Positions 1 to 11,518 of a stretch of DNA of 64,000 bases are shown here, piece by piece (positions within the stretch are counted from its first letter, which is position 1; each line of letters opens with the position of its first letter). The stretch comes from Symsagittifera roscoffensis (lineage: Eukaryota > Xenacoelomorpha > Acoela > Convolutidae). The notes under the pieces are model-generated. The model was given only the letters and a program-made list of their open reading frames with translations. It was not told where the DNA came from and ran no database searches. The position numbers and the translations under genes were made by a program. Where the stretch lies: NCBI RefSeq assembly GCF_963678635.1, contig NC_087070.1, positions 44,118,327 to 44,182,326 on the forward strand. The letters are read 5' to 3'.

Positions 1-151
1 AGTGAAAAAAAAATCGATTTTAGTGGATAAAAAAAGGATTTTGTTGCCTCGAAAAAGAGTCATATTATAATCCATTTTTAAATGATTATAATCGATTTGT
101 TTTCACTTTTGTGGACACTGACAAGGAATTTAAATTATAATCGATTTTTAT
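1..151. repeat. Partial AT-rich palindromic repeat, copy 1
   Basis: This copy is cut by the window edge. It closely matches 358-509: both carry ATCGATT and ATTATAATCGATT motifs, the GTTGCCTCGAAAAAGAG core and a GTGGACACTGACAAGG block. The two copies start about 358 bp apart. I see no coding capacity; it is most likely a non-autonomous palindromic DNA element. Confidence 0.6.
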
Positions 152-315
152 TCATGGATTTTTATTCATGTTGAGTAACATAAAAAAGTAACAAATACCA
201 AAGTAAGGTAGAAAAAAAATTAAATTGGATAACAAGTAAACAACGTAACCAATTTTAGTTTAAAACTTAGAAAAGACTTTATGTGCGTTGAAATTCGTAT
301 CTCAGTAAAGTGCAA

Positions 316-509
316 AAAAAATCGATTGTAATTTAGTTTCATTGTCAGTGTCCACAAAAGTGAAAAAAAAAATCGATTATAATGGATAAAAAAAGGATTT
401 TGTTGCCTCGAAAAAGAGTACTTTTATAATCCATTTTTAAATGATTATAATCGATTTGTTTTCTTTTTTGTGGACACTGACAAGGAAACTAAATTATAAT
501 CGATTTTTA
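316..509. repeat. AT-rich palindromic MITE-like repeat, copy 2
   Basis: The left arm (about 316-382) and right arm (about 443-509) are inverted copies of each other. The left arm reads ATCGATT..GTCAGTGTCCACAAAA and the right arm TTTTTTGTGGACACTGAC..AATCGAT. The arms are about 65 bp and the whole unit about 194 bp. This is what a foldback or MITE element looks like. I did not find a convincing target-site duplication, so the superfamily is unassigned. Confidence 0.6.
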
Positions 510-519
510 TTCATGGAAC

Positions 520-2303
520 TCCTATGCGGGTCCGATTTTGTGCTTGTATAAAATACCGGCATTCCCATGTCCTTCCGATTGTCTTGCATCAGAAATTCTG
601 CTGGCTACGCCATGAGAAAACTCGAGAAGTTAATTCTTAGTTTTTTCAAATCAAAACTAGAAACGTTTGCAAAAAGTTAGTTCATATTAATGTTGAAGGT
701 TTTTAGTAGCTCAGTGTTGACTGGCTCTCTGATGTAGCTACCTATAGCTGATTGGATGCTCAGTTTATTATTTTAATGTGTTTAGCACAATTTGGCAGTG
801 CCAATTCATTATAACAATATTACGTGTACATAAAAATCATACATCAGTATTAAAGCAATTGCAGTACCACAAGGCTCCCGTGCGTTTTTGGGGCCACTTT
901 TGAGTTCTACTTGAATTTTATACAGATGACATATTCCAGATCCCAATTATTTCTCGCAAAACAGAAAACTGTTCTAAGATAACCGCTGCAATTTTTTAAA
1001 ATTCTAGTGCCTCCGTGTTTTTTGAAGACATTGTTTTCAACCTTGGACGTATTTTTTTCGTAAGGGCAAATTTTCTTTTTTGGAAATTTTGATCTTGCGC
1101 AATCGTTTCATTCTTAAAAAGACGTATTAGAATGTTTCTCAAAATCATGTCTCGCCCATTCGTATTCCGATAGCCCGATTGCATTTTTTATGCTCGTTCT
1201 AGACCAGTTCCGCTCTTTCTTTGTTAAATCTGGATGATTAATTACCTGTTGGCTGAGTTTTGCATGCAGACGCAGTTGCTGACTCTTGTCTGTCCGCATT
1301 GTATGATCAGAAATCCCGACGGACCATCTGGCGACGATGACGTCACAGTCGCGACCAACAACAGCAGTTGTGTCCAGAGGAGCCAAAGGTGTGTCCAGTA
1401 CATTGCTCTGGAATAAGATTTGGTCGTATTACTCAATTTTTTTTGGCCGAAAGAAAAAATCAATCTTTAATCCATTCCACTCAAAAAATTGGGTAATTCG
1501 ATACGTGATACAATGCTTCTCATAGGCTGAATGTATGAATAAGTCTTTTGTCTGGGATGGTATTTTTACGTAGGAAAATCTCAGAAAGCAGAACGGGTCT
1601 ATATCCAGAGCAAAAAAAAAGACGATAATGCAATTGGGCAGGATGATTTTGAGCTTACCAGTTAAGAGCCGCCATATGGATTTGCTGAAACTATTTTTGA
1701 AAAAATTCCTGGCAGTTGTTGGCGTGAAATCGTTCGTTTCCGCATCGCTCCCACCGCCAAGCCATTGAGGGAGAGATTTCATAACTTTATTTTTCATTCA
1801 GCTAATTTTGTCTAGCGTTCTGCTATGAAAGCATTCTGCTTTGCACCTTCTTCTCAGTGCCCTGAGAATTTCGCTTATAAAAAATATTAAAAAACCAAAA
1901 ATATGGCAAAAATTATTGAATTTTTTTCGTTTTTAAAAACTCATCACACCGAATGTAAAGAACTCATGAATATATTTTGCTTGCACAAACATTTTTTTGC
2001 ATCATCTAGCCTGCTTGAATTCTTTTTCGCCATGATTTATTTTTTTACTTTACCTGCTATGAGATTCCAATAAATAGCGCGCTAACTATTACATACTTCC
2101 TAAAATGACAAGATATAAACTCCGATTAAATTACTAAAATGTCGCATGAGCTTTGAGGCTTTAAACTTTTAGCTCAAAGTCGTATCAAAAAAAATTTTCA
2201 GACCAGGTTTGTAAAATACTTTTTGAAATTAGCATCATTTAAAACAATCAAGAATTGTAATTTTTTGAAACAATCGAGTCTTGCTAAAAACCATTGGTAG
2301 AAT
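520..2303. other. Unannotated AT-rich DNA
   Basis: I see no credible gene. The stretch 1230-1420 is slightly GC-richer and contains a perfect CRE palindrome TGACGTCA at 1338-1345. Short open frames here lie on both strands, overlap each other, and have no splice context or recognisable domain. Confidence 0.5.
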
Positions 2304-2713
2304 CAGGGGAGAATCTAGAATTTTCAAAAAAAAAAACAAATGAAAACTTTGTCGGCCTTTTTAGTAGGGTGACCAATTGATTTTCCGAGCAGTCTCAGAG
2401 CACTGAGAAGACCCTGTTTCGGCTAAACTTTCTGCTGTGCAATCAAAACTTTGAAAAAAATACAGACCAAAAAAAACGTTCCTTAGCACTTTCTGGAAAA
2501 CTGTAACCGGAAAATTGCGTTTCTCTCTCAAAATTAAGTAATATTGATATTGAATATTGGCGCCTTTAGAAACTTTTTAGGGTCCGTCAGCCAAAAATGA
2601 ATATCTCAAAATAGTACAAAAGTGGTACTCTTTGCTTCTGCAGGGAGTAGAATCCCTGAGGAGGTAAAGGGTGAAATCCGTAGCCTGCCACCCCCCTCCT
2701 AAACACGCCACTG
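2304..2713 (-). mobile_element. hAT MITE (CAGGGGCGGAT family), old copy
   Basis: It starts CAGGGGAGAATCTAGA and ends in CACGCCACTG, a degenerate version of the family's inverted ends. Inside it shares the blocks TTTTCCGAGC, AATATCTCAAAATAGTACAAA and the AGGGAGTAGAATCCCT region with the copies at 57298 and 20321, and it lies opposite to the 20321 copy. The flanking 8-mers GGTAGAAT and GATTGAAT agree at 6 of 8 positions, consistent with an eroded target duplication. It has no transposase. Confidence 0.7.
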
Positions 2714-3063
2714 GATTGAATGAAATTATCAGTACTCTCTGTTGATTTGAAGAAAAACTGGGATTCTAATTGGCCAAAAAATATTAAAATAATTGCGTTT
2801 TGGTCAACGTTTTCCGTTCATATATTACCTTAGTATTACATTTAGTTTTTCTTAACAATTAACCACCTCGAGATTGATATTAATTGGTTAAGCGCATTGT
2901 CCCTCCGCTCAGATACTTTTCTGATTTTTGAACAAAAGGACAAGTTTTTGGGATCGAGTTGGTTTTTATAAATCTAGACCAAATTCGATTTTTTAACCAG
3001 TCATTTCTGACGGGACCTCTAATCTATTCAAAAGGTATAGTTCTCTTGCGCTCAAAATTTAAA

Positions 3064-3559
3064 CAAGACAGATCGTATGGTGGCGAAGCCCGGAACGTTC
3101 CGACTGCCTTTTGAGGTCTATGGAGCATTAATAAGATGAAAAATTTTAAATGTAATAAAATAAAATAAAATTAAAAAAAGAGAGATTTTTTTGTTAAAAC
3201 AACCCCCCACCTGCCAAATTAAGTTCAAAGTGATAGATTTTGCTCCTATTAAAAAATAAATTAGGGCATGTAAGCTTCCTTGAACCAATTTGGAACGATT
3301 TTTAAAACGGATCAAATCTCCGTATACGCATTAATAGCGCGAAATATCGCGCGAAAATTGTCCCAATTTGGCAATCATTAAACCCCAATAACTTTACAAA
3401 AAATAATCTCAGATGAAAATTTTTTAAAATTTAAGCTCAACCTAACAATACCTTTTGAACGATATAGAAAAAATTCCGCCAAAAAGTCGAAATTTGTTTG
3501 AAGGAAAAAAACCCACCCGAGCACAAATATTCCGTTACTTTCCTTTTGAAGGTCGGAAC
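3064..3559 (-). mobile_element. HINE-like (Helentron-associated) element
   Basis: Read on the - strand it starts GTTCCGACC (3559-3551). It then has the AACGGAATATTTGTGCTCGGGTGGG block and the GCGCGAT/TCGCGC internal palindrome. It ends with CAGTCGGAACG, a decayed hairpin and GTCTTG (3064). T runs flank both ends, as in the other copies. No coding sequence. Confidence 0.75.
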
Positions 3560-5699
3560 AAAAATATATGTAAACATTTTTTGTGAAATTATTGGCGTTT
3601 TGAGATTGCCAATTGGGCCAGTTTAGGACAATTAATGCGCGATATATTTCATGTTATTCACACACAAGCGAAGATTTAATCCGTCATAGAAAATATTCCA
3701 ATTTGACTTTAGGCATTCTCTTCGGTGAAATAAATACTTTAATCTGTGCGAACTATATCAATTCTTACTGTACATAGCGTGGGCGCCCTTTTTTGTTTAA
3801 ATATAAGAAATTTGGGAGATCTGAAGATTGAAAGATTCGAAATTTGGAATATCATTTCGATCATTTCAAAAATTTCATCTCAGTAAACTTTTTGGGTGAG
3901 AGATCTTTTCATTTTCAAAGTAAATATTTTTATAAGTAATTAGATGCAAGTCAACAAAAAAATAGTTCGAAGCTGGGGATTACCTTTCAAAAGCATCTTT
4001 CTGCAGAAAAAGCAAAAATAAAAATTCATATTTAAAATTATGTGTAATTTTTCTTCATTTCGTCAGATTTTCAACTCGTCAGTGTATGGTTGATTGATTT
4101 TTTTTTCGTTTATTCCCCTAAATGATCATAGCTGAAATGAAATTTTTACTGAAAATTTTGATACACTTGATAAGTATTTAGGCAATGACATCTAGATGTT
4201 TTGAATTATTTTAGAAAACGTAAGAATACCATTAAACAACACTACAATATTCATTTGCAATCAACCCTGTGCAATTTAGGGCAATTTGAGAGTACAGTAA
4301 AAAATTTGGTTGGCTTCGATCTGCCCAATTGTAATACACTAGTGGAAAAAATTAAGCGCAAATTCAGGATTTTAATCTGTAAAATGCCTGTTTTCAACGT
4401 ACATTTTGGACAACGTTGCCTTCGAAACTCAGTGAAATTTTTACATTGACCGAGAACAAATGATTAGAGCTATCATCTGGGAAAGTATCAAAATTTGATT
4501 TCAATGACTTACCAATGTAATTCGGGTCTAAAAATGCCAGTTTTCGTCATCTGCACTAAGTTTTGCATCTTAGTTAAACTTTCTTGAATAAGCGGAGTAA
4601 AAAAATTGTTCATGCAACGTGAAACATTCTCAGCGAGAAATAGAAACAATCAGAGTGAATTTGTTGCTAAAATCAAACATTTGTTACTTATTAACTCGAA
4701 ATAGAAAACTTAGTGCAGATGAGGAAAACTAGCCTTTTCAGACTCGGATTACATTGGAAAGTCATTGAAACCAAATATTGATTCTTTCACAGATGGTAGC
4801 TCCAATCATTCGCTCTCGGTCATTGTAAAAATTTTACTGAATTTCCAAGGAAAGGTTGTCCAAAATGTACATTGAAAACATGCATTTTACAGAGTAAAAT
4901 CCTGAACTTGCGCTTCATTTTGTCCACTATTGTATCTTCCAATTTTTGTAAATTAGATGCGTTTTTGTAGACAAAAACTTCAGTTTTAGAACTAATTGGA
5001 GTATAATCTATTTTTTATTAATTAATCAAAAACAATTCAGAAACAAATGTTGCAAAAAGTAGTGTTTTTATATGAAAAAAAGAGCTTACATCACAAACAA
5101 TTCAACCAAATTAGAGTTTTTGTAAACATATAATGCTAGTACTTACAACATTCAAATAAACTTTACCACTGAAACTTTTTGTTGCATTTGTTGTCTGAAA
5201 AAATAAAGCGTTTATTGTGACTTTCGGCACTTTAGCGTGCTTTAAAAAAACAGCGTCAAAAGGAACGGCTTGCATTGGCATCTTCTTTGTGATAGAGAAC
5301 TTCTGATTTTTCATTTTGCTATGATTCTCCTTTGCCCTGAACAATTAGTATCTTTTACGAGCATCACCCGAAATTGAACCAATTTTTCTAAAATGGTCAT
5401 AATTAGTTAGTGGTGGGCTTTAAGTAGTTTGAACTACAAAGTGATTTAAATTGCATATAGCAAACTATTAACATAGTTTGTATTCAGCAAAGGGTTAATA
5501 GCATGAGATTTATTTCTCGTTAGTTATCCCAAAACGGATATCTTTAAATCCCCAATCTGAGGTTGCTACTACGATATATCAGTCCCATGTTTTGAATATC
5601 CTAAGACAAATCCGTGAGCATCAGAAAACATTACATGGGTTAGCTAACAAACTGGGGTTGAACTACTTTACATTATAAACATATAAACATACATACAAT
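3560..5699. other. Unannotated AT-rich DNA
   Basis: I see no gene or classifiable repeat. The stretch 3590-3700 retains a fragment resembling the HINE interior (GCCAATTGGGCCAG, ATTAATGCGCGATATATTTC). The block 4390-4450 recurs in diverged inverted form around 4800-4930 (AAAATGCCTG..ACATTTTGGACAACG against CCAAAATGTACATT..GCATTTTACAG), so 4200-4940 is an inverted duplication of roughly 300 bp per arm. Confidence 0.5.
4200..4940. repeat. Diverged large inverted repeat
   Basis: The left arm around 4320-4560 contains GTACATTTTGGACAACG, TTACATTGACCGAGAAC, GAGCTATCATCTG and TTACCAATGTAATTCGG. Around 4680-4930 these recur reverse-complemented (CCGATTACATTGGAAAGTC-like, CAGATGGTAGCTC, GGTCATTGTAAAAATTTTACTG, GTCCAAAATGTACATTG). 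The order is inverted and the centre lies near 4620. It could be a foldback DNA element or a decayed palindromic duplication. The ends are not sharp enough to define a target duplication. Confidence 0.6.
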
Positions 5700-6388
5700 T
5701 ATATTTGAAAAAATTATGCTCTTCTAACAGTATTCATCATAAGCAAATGTGTCAATATCTTCAAGGAAACATTGGTCATAACGTGATACTTTTTTAAAAC
5801 TTTGATGAAGGTCTCGTTGAAGATTTTAAAAAAATCTGAAAATCTTGTTCTTGGCAGTTTTTCTGCATTCTTTGCGAGAGTTTGATTTTTCAGGAAGAAA
5901 AATGCCTTATTTTTTGTCTTATCTTAAACCCGTCATCTGAATTTTATCTCATGTATCCAAAATTATCAACCTGTCATTTGTTCGAAAAGCACTGACCCAT
6001 AACGTTTCCGCTTTTAAAGCAAGTTTTTTGAATCTCATTTTCTGTTAATTCTGGATCTGCTCTACTCAAAATTTTTGATTAAAAAACAATATATTCCATT
6101 CACTGCAGCTGCAAAATGTTCGAATTCATTACGAATTTTTTGCTTTGCTTTTTTGGGGCTTCTGTTATTTGCAGCTAAAATTTTGATACAACTAATTTAA
6201 TTTTTGTAGAACTAATTTCGACTTTTCTTTGCAGCTGGATTTTTAAAATTTTTGACAATATAATAAAGTTCAACTTTTGAGTATCGCGGACAAACTTTAA
6301 GCCTCGCTTTGTGTTATTTTGTGTTATTTTCTGAATAACAACAACATCAAATTGAAATTGATTGTGATAAATGAAGAGAGATGGAGGG

Positions 6389-6390
<2 letters not shown>

Positions 6391-6419
<29 letters not shown>
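6391..6419. repeat. (GA)n microsatellite
   Basis: Nearly pure GA dinucleotide run of about 29 bp. A shorter GA run sits at the equivalent place in the related copy near 9208. Confidence 0.9.
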
Positions 6420-6422
<3 letters not shown>

Positions 6423-8557
6423 TCACAAAGAGAAAGATTCAAATGGTTTTGTTTAGAAAACAAGATCGGTGCTATTTTAACAAATATTCACGGCAAGAAA
6501 ATTTTTCACGATCTTCCTGGCAAAATTGGCCATAAGGTGTTATCTTTTCATTTTTGAAGAGGTTATCATTAACAATCGAAAGTTTTCCGGATTCTTCTTG
6601 AAATTCCGTTTTTCTTGGAAGGGCACATGCTATACTTCTAGTCTTGGCCTGGAAAATTTTTTACCTTAAGAATGTAAAAGAAGAGATTGCTTTTGGTATT
6701 TGTTTAAAATGACAGCGCAAGAAATGCCTCCTTTTTTTGTTGTTTAATTTTCACTCGAAAAAACAAAGCTTCTATCTTAAATGTTAAGTTTTGATTTTAT
6801 AATTGTTTGGTTTCAAAAAATTCTAGGATCAAGTTTATATTAGACAAAAAACACTTGGTTACTATTGGCTGGGATTGAGTATTATATCTCTTAACACAGC
6901 TCCAAAAAGCTGAATTTAAAATCCGGAAGGCTGAAGGCAAATTTGATATATCTGGATTAAGAAAGCAGCCTTCCGAACTCTCGTTAAACGGTATAAAACT
7001 CGAGCGAGCCTGAAGTAACTTGAATTTTGTTTGCGTAGCAACAACAAAACTCTCTTTTTCATATAAATTTAATTGCAAAATTTCTTATAAATATTTCATT
7101 AATTTTTGAAATGGCACAAGAAAAATATAAATAAGCTTTTGCAGCTATTCAGTGCTCAGTTTAGGTTACAAACAAAAACAAATATGAAGTAACCTTCCTT
7201 TGGAAAAACTAAAAAATGAGGAGTATCTCCAAATACATAAATTGTTTGTTAGTTAATCCTTGATTGAAGTTTTTACTTATTTTACCTTCAACCACAAAAA
7301 TTTAGATGTGTAAGAACTTTTTCTTTAGATGTGTTCTTTTTTTCGTGGTTTCTACGCAAAATGAGGTAACACAAAAACCCATAATTAATCGATTGATTTA
7401 TCATATTAAAGCAATTTCATTTTTGGTTCAAACTACATTGAAAATCATCTGACAAAATGAAAAAAAAAACGAAAAAAATTTTTTAAGGAAAATTGTTGTT
7501 GAATATACGTTATTTCATATTAAAATTCTATGTGCCTAGTTTCTAAGCTTTAGCATAGACTTTCTCAGCAAAATTCAACTTTCCATTTTTTTTGCGATAC
7601 AGTCTGTCTGGATTTCTAGAACTCAGTCCTGATTTTCTCGACCTAAAGAAACAGTTTTTCGAAAGATGTTGACGGAACATGATTCAACACTAAAAAAAAA
7701 TAAATTTTGAACCCGCAATTGGAAAACTCGAATAAAAGTCTGAGAAGCAGGAGAATAATACAAGGAGAAAAAAAGAAGAAAAAATTAGGCTGAGTATTAT
7801 GCGTTGAGTATTAAATATTCTTTTAACACAGTTCCGGAAGGCTGAAGTTCTTAATTTTGTTTACGTGAATTAGGAAATCAGCCTTTCAAAATCTCATTAA
7901 ACGGTATGAAAATCAACCAAACCTGAAACGACACGAATTTTTGTTTGCGTAGCGTGAACCTAACTCCATTTTCTTACAAATTCAATTACAAAATTCTTTT
8001 ATAAACATCTCAATTTTTTAAAATAGCCCAAAAAAATATTTATTTTAAAAATTTTTTGCAATTTTTCGGTGCTTAGATTAGGTTGCAGAACACAAATAAG
8101 TAGTATCCGATATTTGGAAAACCGAAAAATGGAGAATACTCCCAATTACGTGTTTTATTTGTTAATTATTCCTTGATTGAAGCTTAAACTGATTTTTGCT
8201 TCAACCACTGAAGGTGGAGAACAACATCGGCTTAGGGTGTATTTCAAAATTTTTTTTTTCAAATTTTCCACCAAATTTCTGGTAGTTTAAATAACCTTTT
8301 GATTGAGACAAATGATTTATCATTTAACAGCACTCTCAATTTCAATTCAAATTACTTTTTTGTCACATACTTTCTATTTCCAGTTTCCTTGCGGTAATGG
8401 ATTTCCAGAACTCAGACCTGCCTGAGATTTTCGACTTGAAGAAACTATTTTTTAAAAGATATTGTGCCAGGTTCCAATTCAACCTAAGGGGGATAAATTT
8501 TAAAAACCTCAATTGTAAGCCTCAAAAATAAATTTGAGAAGAAAAACTTTAAAAAAT

Positions 8558-8613
8558 GAAGAAGAAGAAGAAGAAGAAGAAGAAAAATATATTTTTACTT
8601 ATATGTAATTGTT

Positions 8614-8667
<54 letters not shown>

Positions 8668-8671
8668 TATA
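8558..8671. repeat. (GAA)n and (TA)n microsatellites
   Basis: A GAA trinucleotide run at about 8558-8583 is followed by a TA/AT dinucleotide run of about 50 bp at about 8620-8671. They lie just past the 3' part of one copy of the local duplication. Confidence 0.9.
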
Positions 8672-10210
8672 ATACGGATACATGAAATCTGTAAAGTTAT
8701 ATACAAATTCAGTTACTATTTGTTAGTTTTTAGTTGTTAATCTATTAGAAATCAATCCAATGTTTAGATCGTCATCATCAGGACGATCATTACAGATATA
8801 GTTAAGTGTCGGATAATGCTTAAAATTATTTACAAGATCCATGCCGTGAATCTCTTGTGGATGAGCACTGGTTCAATATTGCTTCCTTTCGTAGAATTTT
8901 TTTATCTGCAATTTGCTCTTTATTGAGGTTATTTTAAATATGACAACCACTTATTCGACACAAGACAATCAAAAATTGGTTGGCTACTCTCTACGTGTAA
9001 TATTTTCCGTTTTTTTTGTGTTTAATTTTTCTTTCAAATACAGTTGCTAATTTTGCAGTTGAAGTTTTGTAGTTCTTGGCTGAACCAAAAGCAATTTTCT
9101 GAGTATAGCAAACAGCAGGCCCATTTTTATACCAAATTGTAGAACTCAATTGCAGCTTTTTGAAAGCGCAATTTTGAAACCCAATTGCTGCTTTACAAAT
9201 ATGAAAAGAGAGAGAGAGAAAGCAGGCCAAGAAAAAAAAACATAAAAAAGTTCAAAAGGTTTTGCATGGAAAATCTCATCAATGCTCTTCCAACAGATAA
9301 TGGAATGCAAAATTTTCATGATCTTCAAGGAAACATTGGTCACAACGTGATACTTTTTTTAAAAATTGTTGCCTTACTTCTAGTCTTGTCTTTAAACATT
9401 TTTTTTCTGGGAAAAAGAGTAAAATAAAGAAGGTGCAACATTGCAATTGATATCTGACTGATGAAAAAGATCAGCATGGAACGTCTGTTTCGTTCTTTTT
9501 CTTTTTTGGACATATTTATCTTCTATCGAAAAACAAAATCTACATCCTTTTTTTGTTTTTTTTTATTTCTGTTATGGCCAATTTTTAATTGCCTCAACAC
9601 CATTTCAGTAGGCTGCATTTTTAATGCCATTTAAGAAAGCAGCCTTCCGAAATTTTGTTCAACTAAACAAAACTCCAACCAGCTTGACGGAAGTCTATTT
9701 TATTTTTGTCTCGCCTAAACTTGAATCAACCAGATCAACATTGATCAGGTGAAAATATTTTATAACAATATTTTAACGCTTCCTTTAGAATCAAAGATTT
9801 GCGAAACATTTTTAAAAAAATGGAAAATATTTTTAAAATTCTATTTTTTTTTCTTCTTTCTTAAAAATCTGTTGACTATACATTATTTAACATTAAAGTT
9901 GAAGATCCTGAGTTTTATTCTTTTGTGCAGATCCTCTCATCCCTCCACGAACAAAAAACGACACAAACGAAACTGTTTTTTTTTTACTTTTCATTATTGT
10001 GGTCGGAACCTTATGTGGTATTTACACAGCAAGCAGCTATCCGTGTTTCAAAAGTTCGCAATTGAATTCCTATAATGTTTTACCTCGGCATAAAAATAAA
10101 AACCAGAAATTTTTTCAAGTTGTTCTGAAAGTTGACGTTCTCAGCAGGAAGACACTCTACTCTGCTTTTCTACAAAACTCAGTGTGCCATTTTTTGCGAG
10201 TTGTGAATTA

Positions 10211-11060
10211 AATATTTTCTTGCACTCATATATACTAAGTTTCTATGTTGTTTCTGAAATCCTTAAATAGCAACTAAAGCTAAGTTCTCAAAGCTAAGAA
10301 GCATACAATCACTCATGTGTTTTTTTTTTGCATTTATCACGTTGGATTTTTGTAAAAACCCATCAAATACCTAATAACGTCATACAGTGAGATTCATCTA
10401 ATATTCCAGATGTTTATGGTAATATGTGCAAGATCTGACGGTATGAGCCGTTTATTATCTTTTGATTTACATCACGAAATTTTTCTTCAATCTTTTATTT
10501 GGTACGGTTGGATGACAAATTGTATCAAGACATTGGTAGACGCAATCTTTTTCTCCGATCTGCTTTGATGCGCCTACGTTTGACGCAAGTGGTATAGTAG
10601 TGACACAAGTGATGAACCAAGCGTTAAAAAAGTTTGCGGCACTTAATCTACTGTTACGAAAAGCCATCTGTCATAAATAGTTTAGTTTGTTACAAGTTGT
10701 CGCCTTACTCTATGTCACTATTCTAAAAGTACTTTTACTGTTTGATTTGGGAAGTTAATAACTAAAATAATTTATATGGGACAAGGTTTAATGGCACTTA
10801 GTTTCCTCGATCACAACAACCTACTGAGTTCGGTTGACCGTTGAACAGCATTAAACGTTCAAAATGGTTTCTCGAAAAAAAAAATGCGTCTGATTAATGT
10901 GAAAATTTTTCGAATTTTATGTCTTTCGAACTGTTTTTTTATGTATCTAGAACTAAAAAAACGAAAAAATTTTTGAACTTCCGGCATAAGAATTACCTAA
11001 TTTTCACATACTGCGGGTGATCACAGTTTGTAATTTAAAACTTCATTCTGTATAGTTTTT
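10211..11060. other. Unannotated AT-rich DNA
   Basis: No gene, RNA or classifiable repeat recognised. The stretch 10440-10680 has a small open frame on the - strand that lacks any supporting feature. Confidence 0.5.
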
Positions 11061-11066
11061 TCAAGC

Positions 11067-11186
11067 TGAAAGAAGGAAAAGAAGAAAAAGAAGAAGAAGA
11101 AGAAAAAGAAGAAGAAGAAGAAGAAGAAGAAGAAGCACAAGAAAAAGAAGAAAAAAAAAGAAAAAGAAGAAGAAGAAGAAGAAGAA
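11067..11186. repeat. (GAA/AAG)n purine microsatellite
   Basis: About 120 bp of almost uninterrupted GAA/GAAA repeats on the + strand. It ends about 100 bp before the hAT left terminus at 11288, so it lies outside that element. Open frames over it are low-complexity artefacts. Confidence 0.92.
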
Positions 11187-11518
11187 ATCTCGGCAAGCGT
11201 TTTTCACGACTTCCTCTTTGTTGAAGTTGTGTCCGCCGAAACTTCACCTGTGTTTAATTTTGGACCACGAGGTATACATCTTAATGCCAGTGAATTGACC
11301 GCTTATGGAAAAGCCGCTTTTCGCCGCTTCCGCTTTTTTCGAAGCCGCTTTTTGCTTTTACCGCTTTTCTAAATTATAGCTATCCGCTTTTTGAGAAAAC
11401 AAACAGAGAGAGAAAAAAGTCTCTGGCAGAAAAAATTCTCTCACAACCAAATTAAATTTCTAGCGATCAGTCGGTTCATTTTAATGTCTTATTTTTAATT
11501 TCGCTTTTAATCGCCAAC

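Larger units (their letters stand above)
5700..10210. repeat. Local duplication with several diverged copies
   Basis: Related blocks recur. The TCTTCAAGGAAACATTGGTCA stretch is at about 5757 and 9324, and in weaker form near 6512. The AACACAGCTCC..GGAAGGCTGAA..AGCCTTCCGA..TTAAACGGTAT block is at 6890-7000, 7815-7905 and, degraded, 9598-9660. TTTCTAGAACTCAG.. matches TTTCCAGAACTCAG.. at about 7612 and 8400. At least three partial copies of a 1-2 kb unit are therefore present, all broken by indels. None has a convincing reading frame. It may be an old dispersed element or a decayed tandem segmental duplication. Confidence 0.6.

Noticed and set aside
1114-1463. Overlapping small open frames on both strands near a CRE-like site
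   Set aside because: They overlap, share no motif with known families and have no splice or promoter context. The slightly higher GC content explains the open length.
11035-11247. Serine-rich small frame on the - strand
   Set aside because: It is only the translation of the GAA microsatellite.
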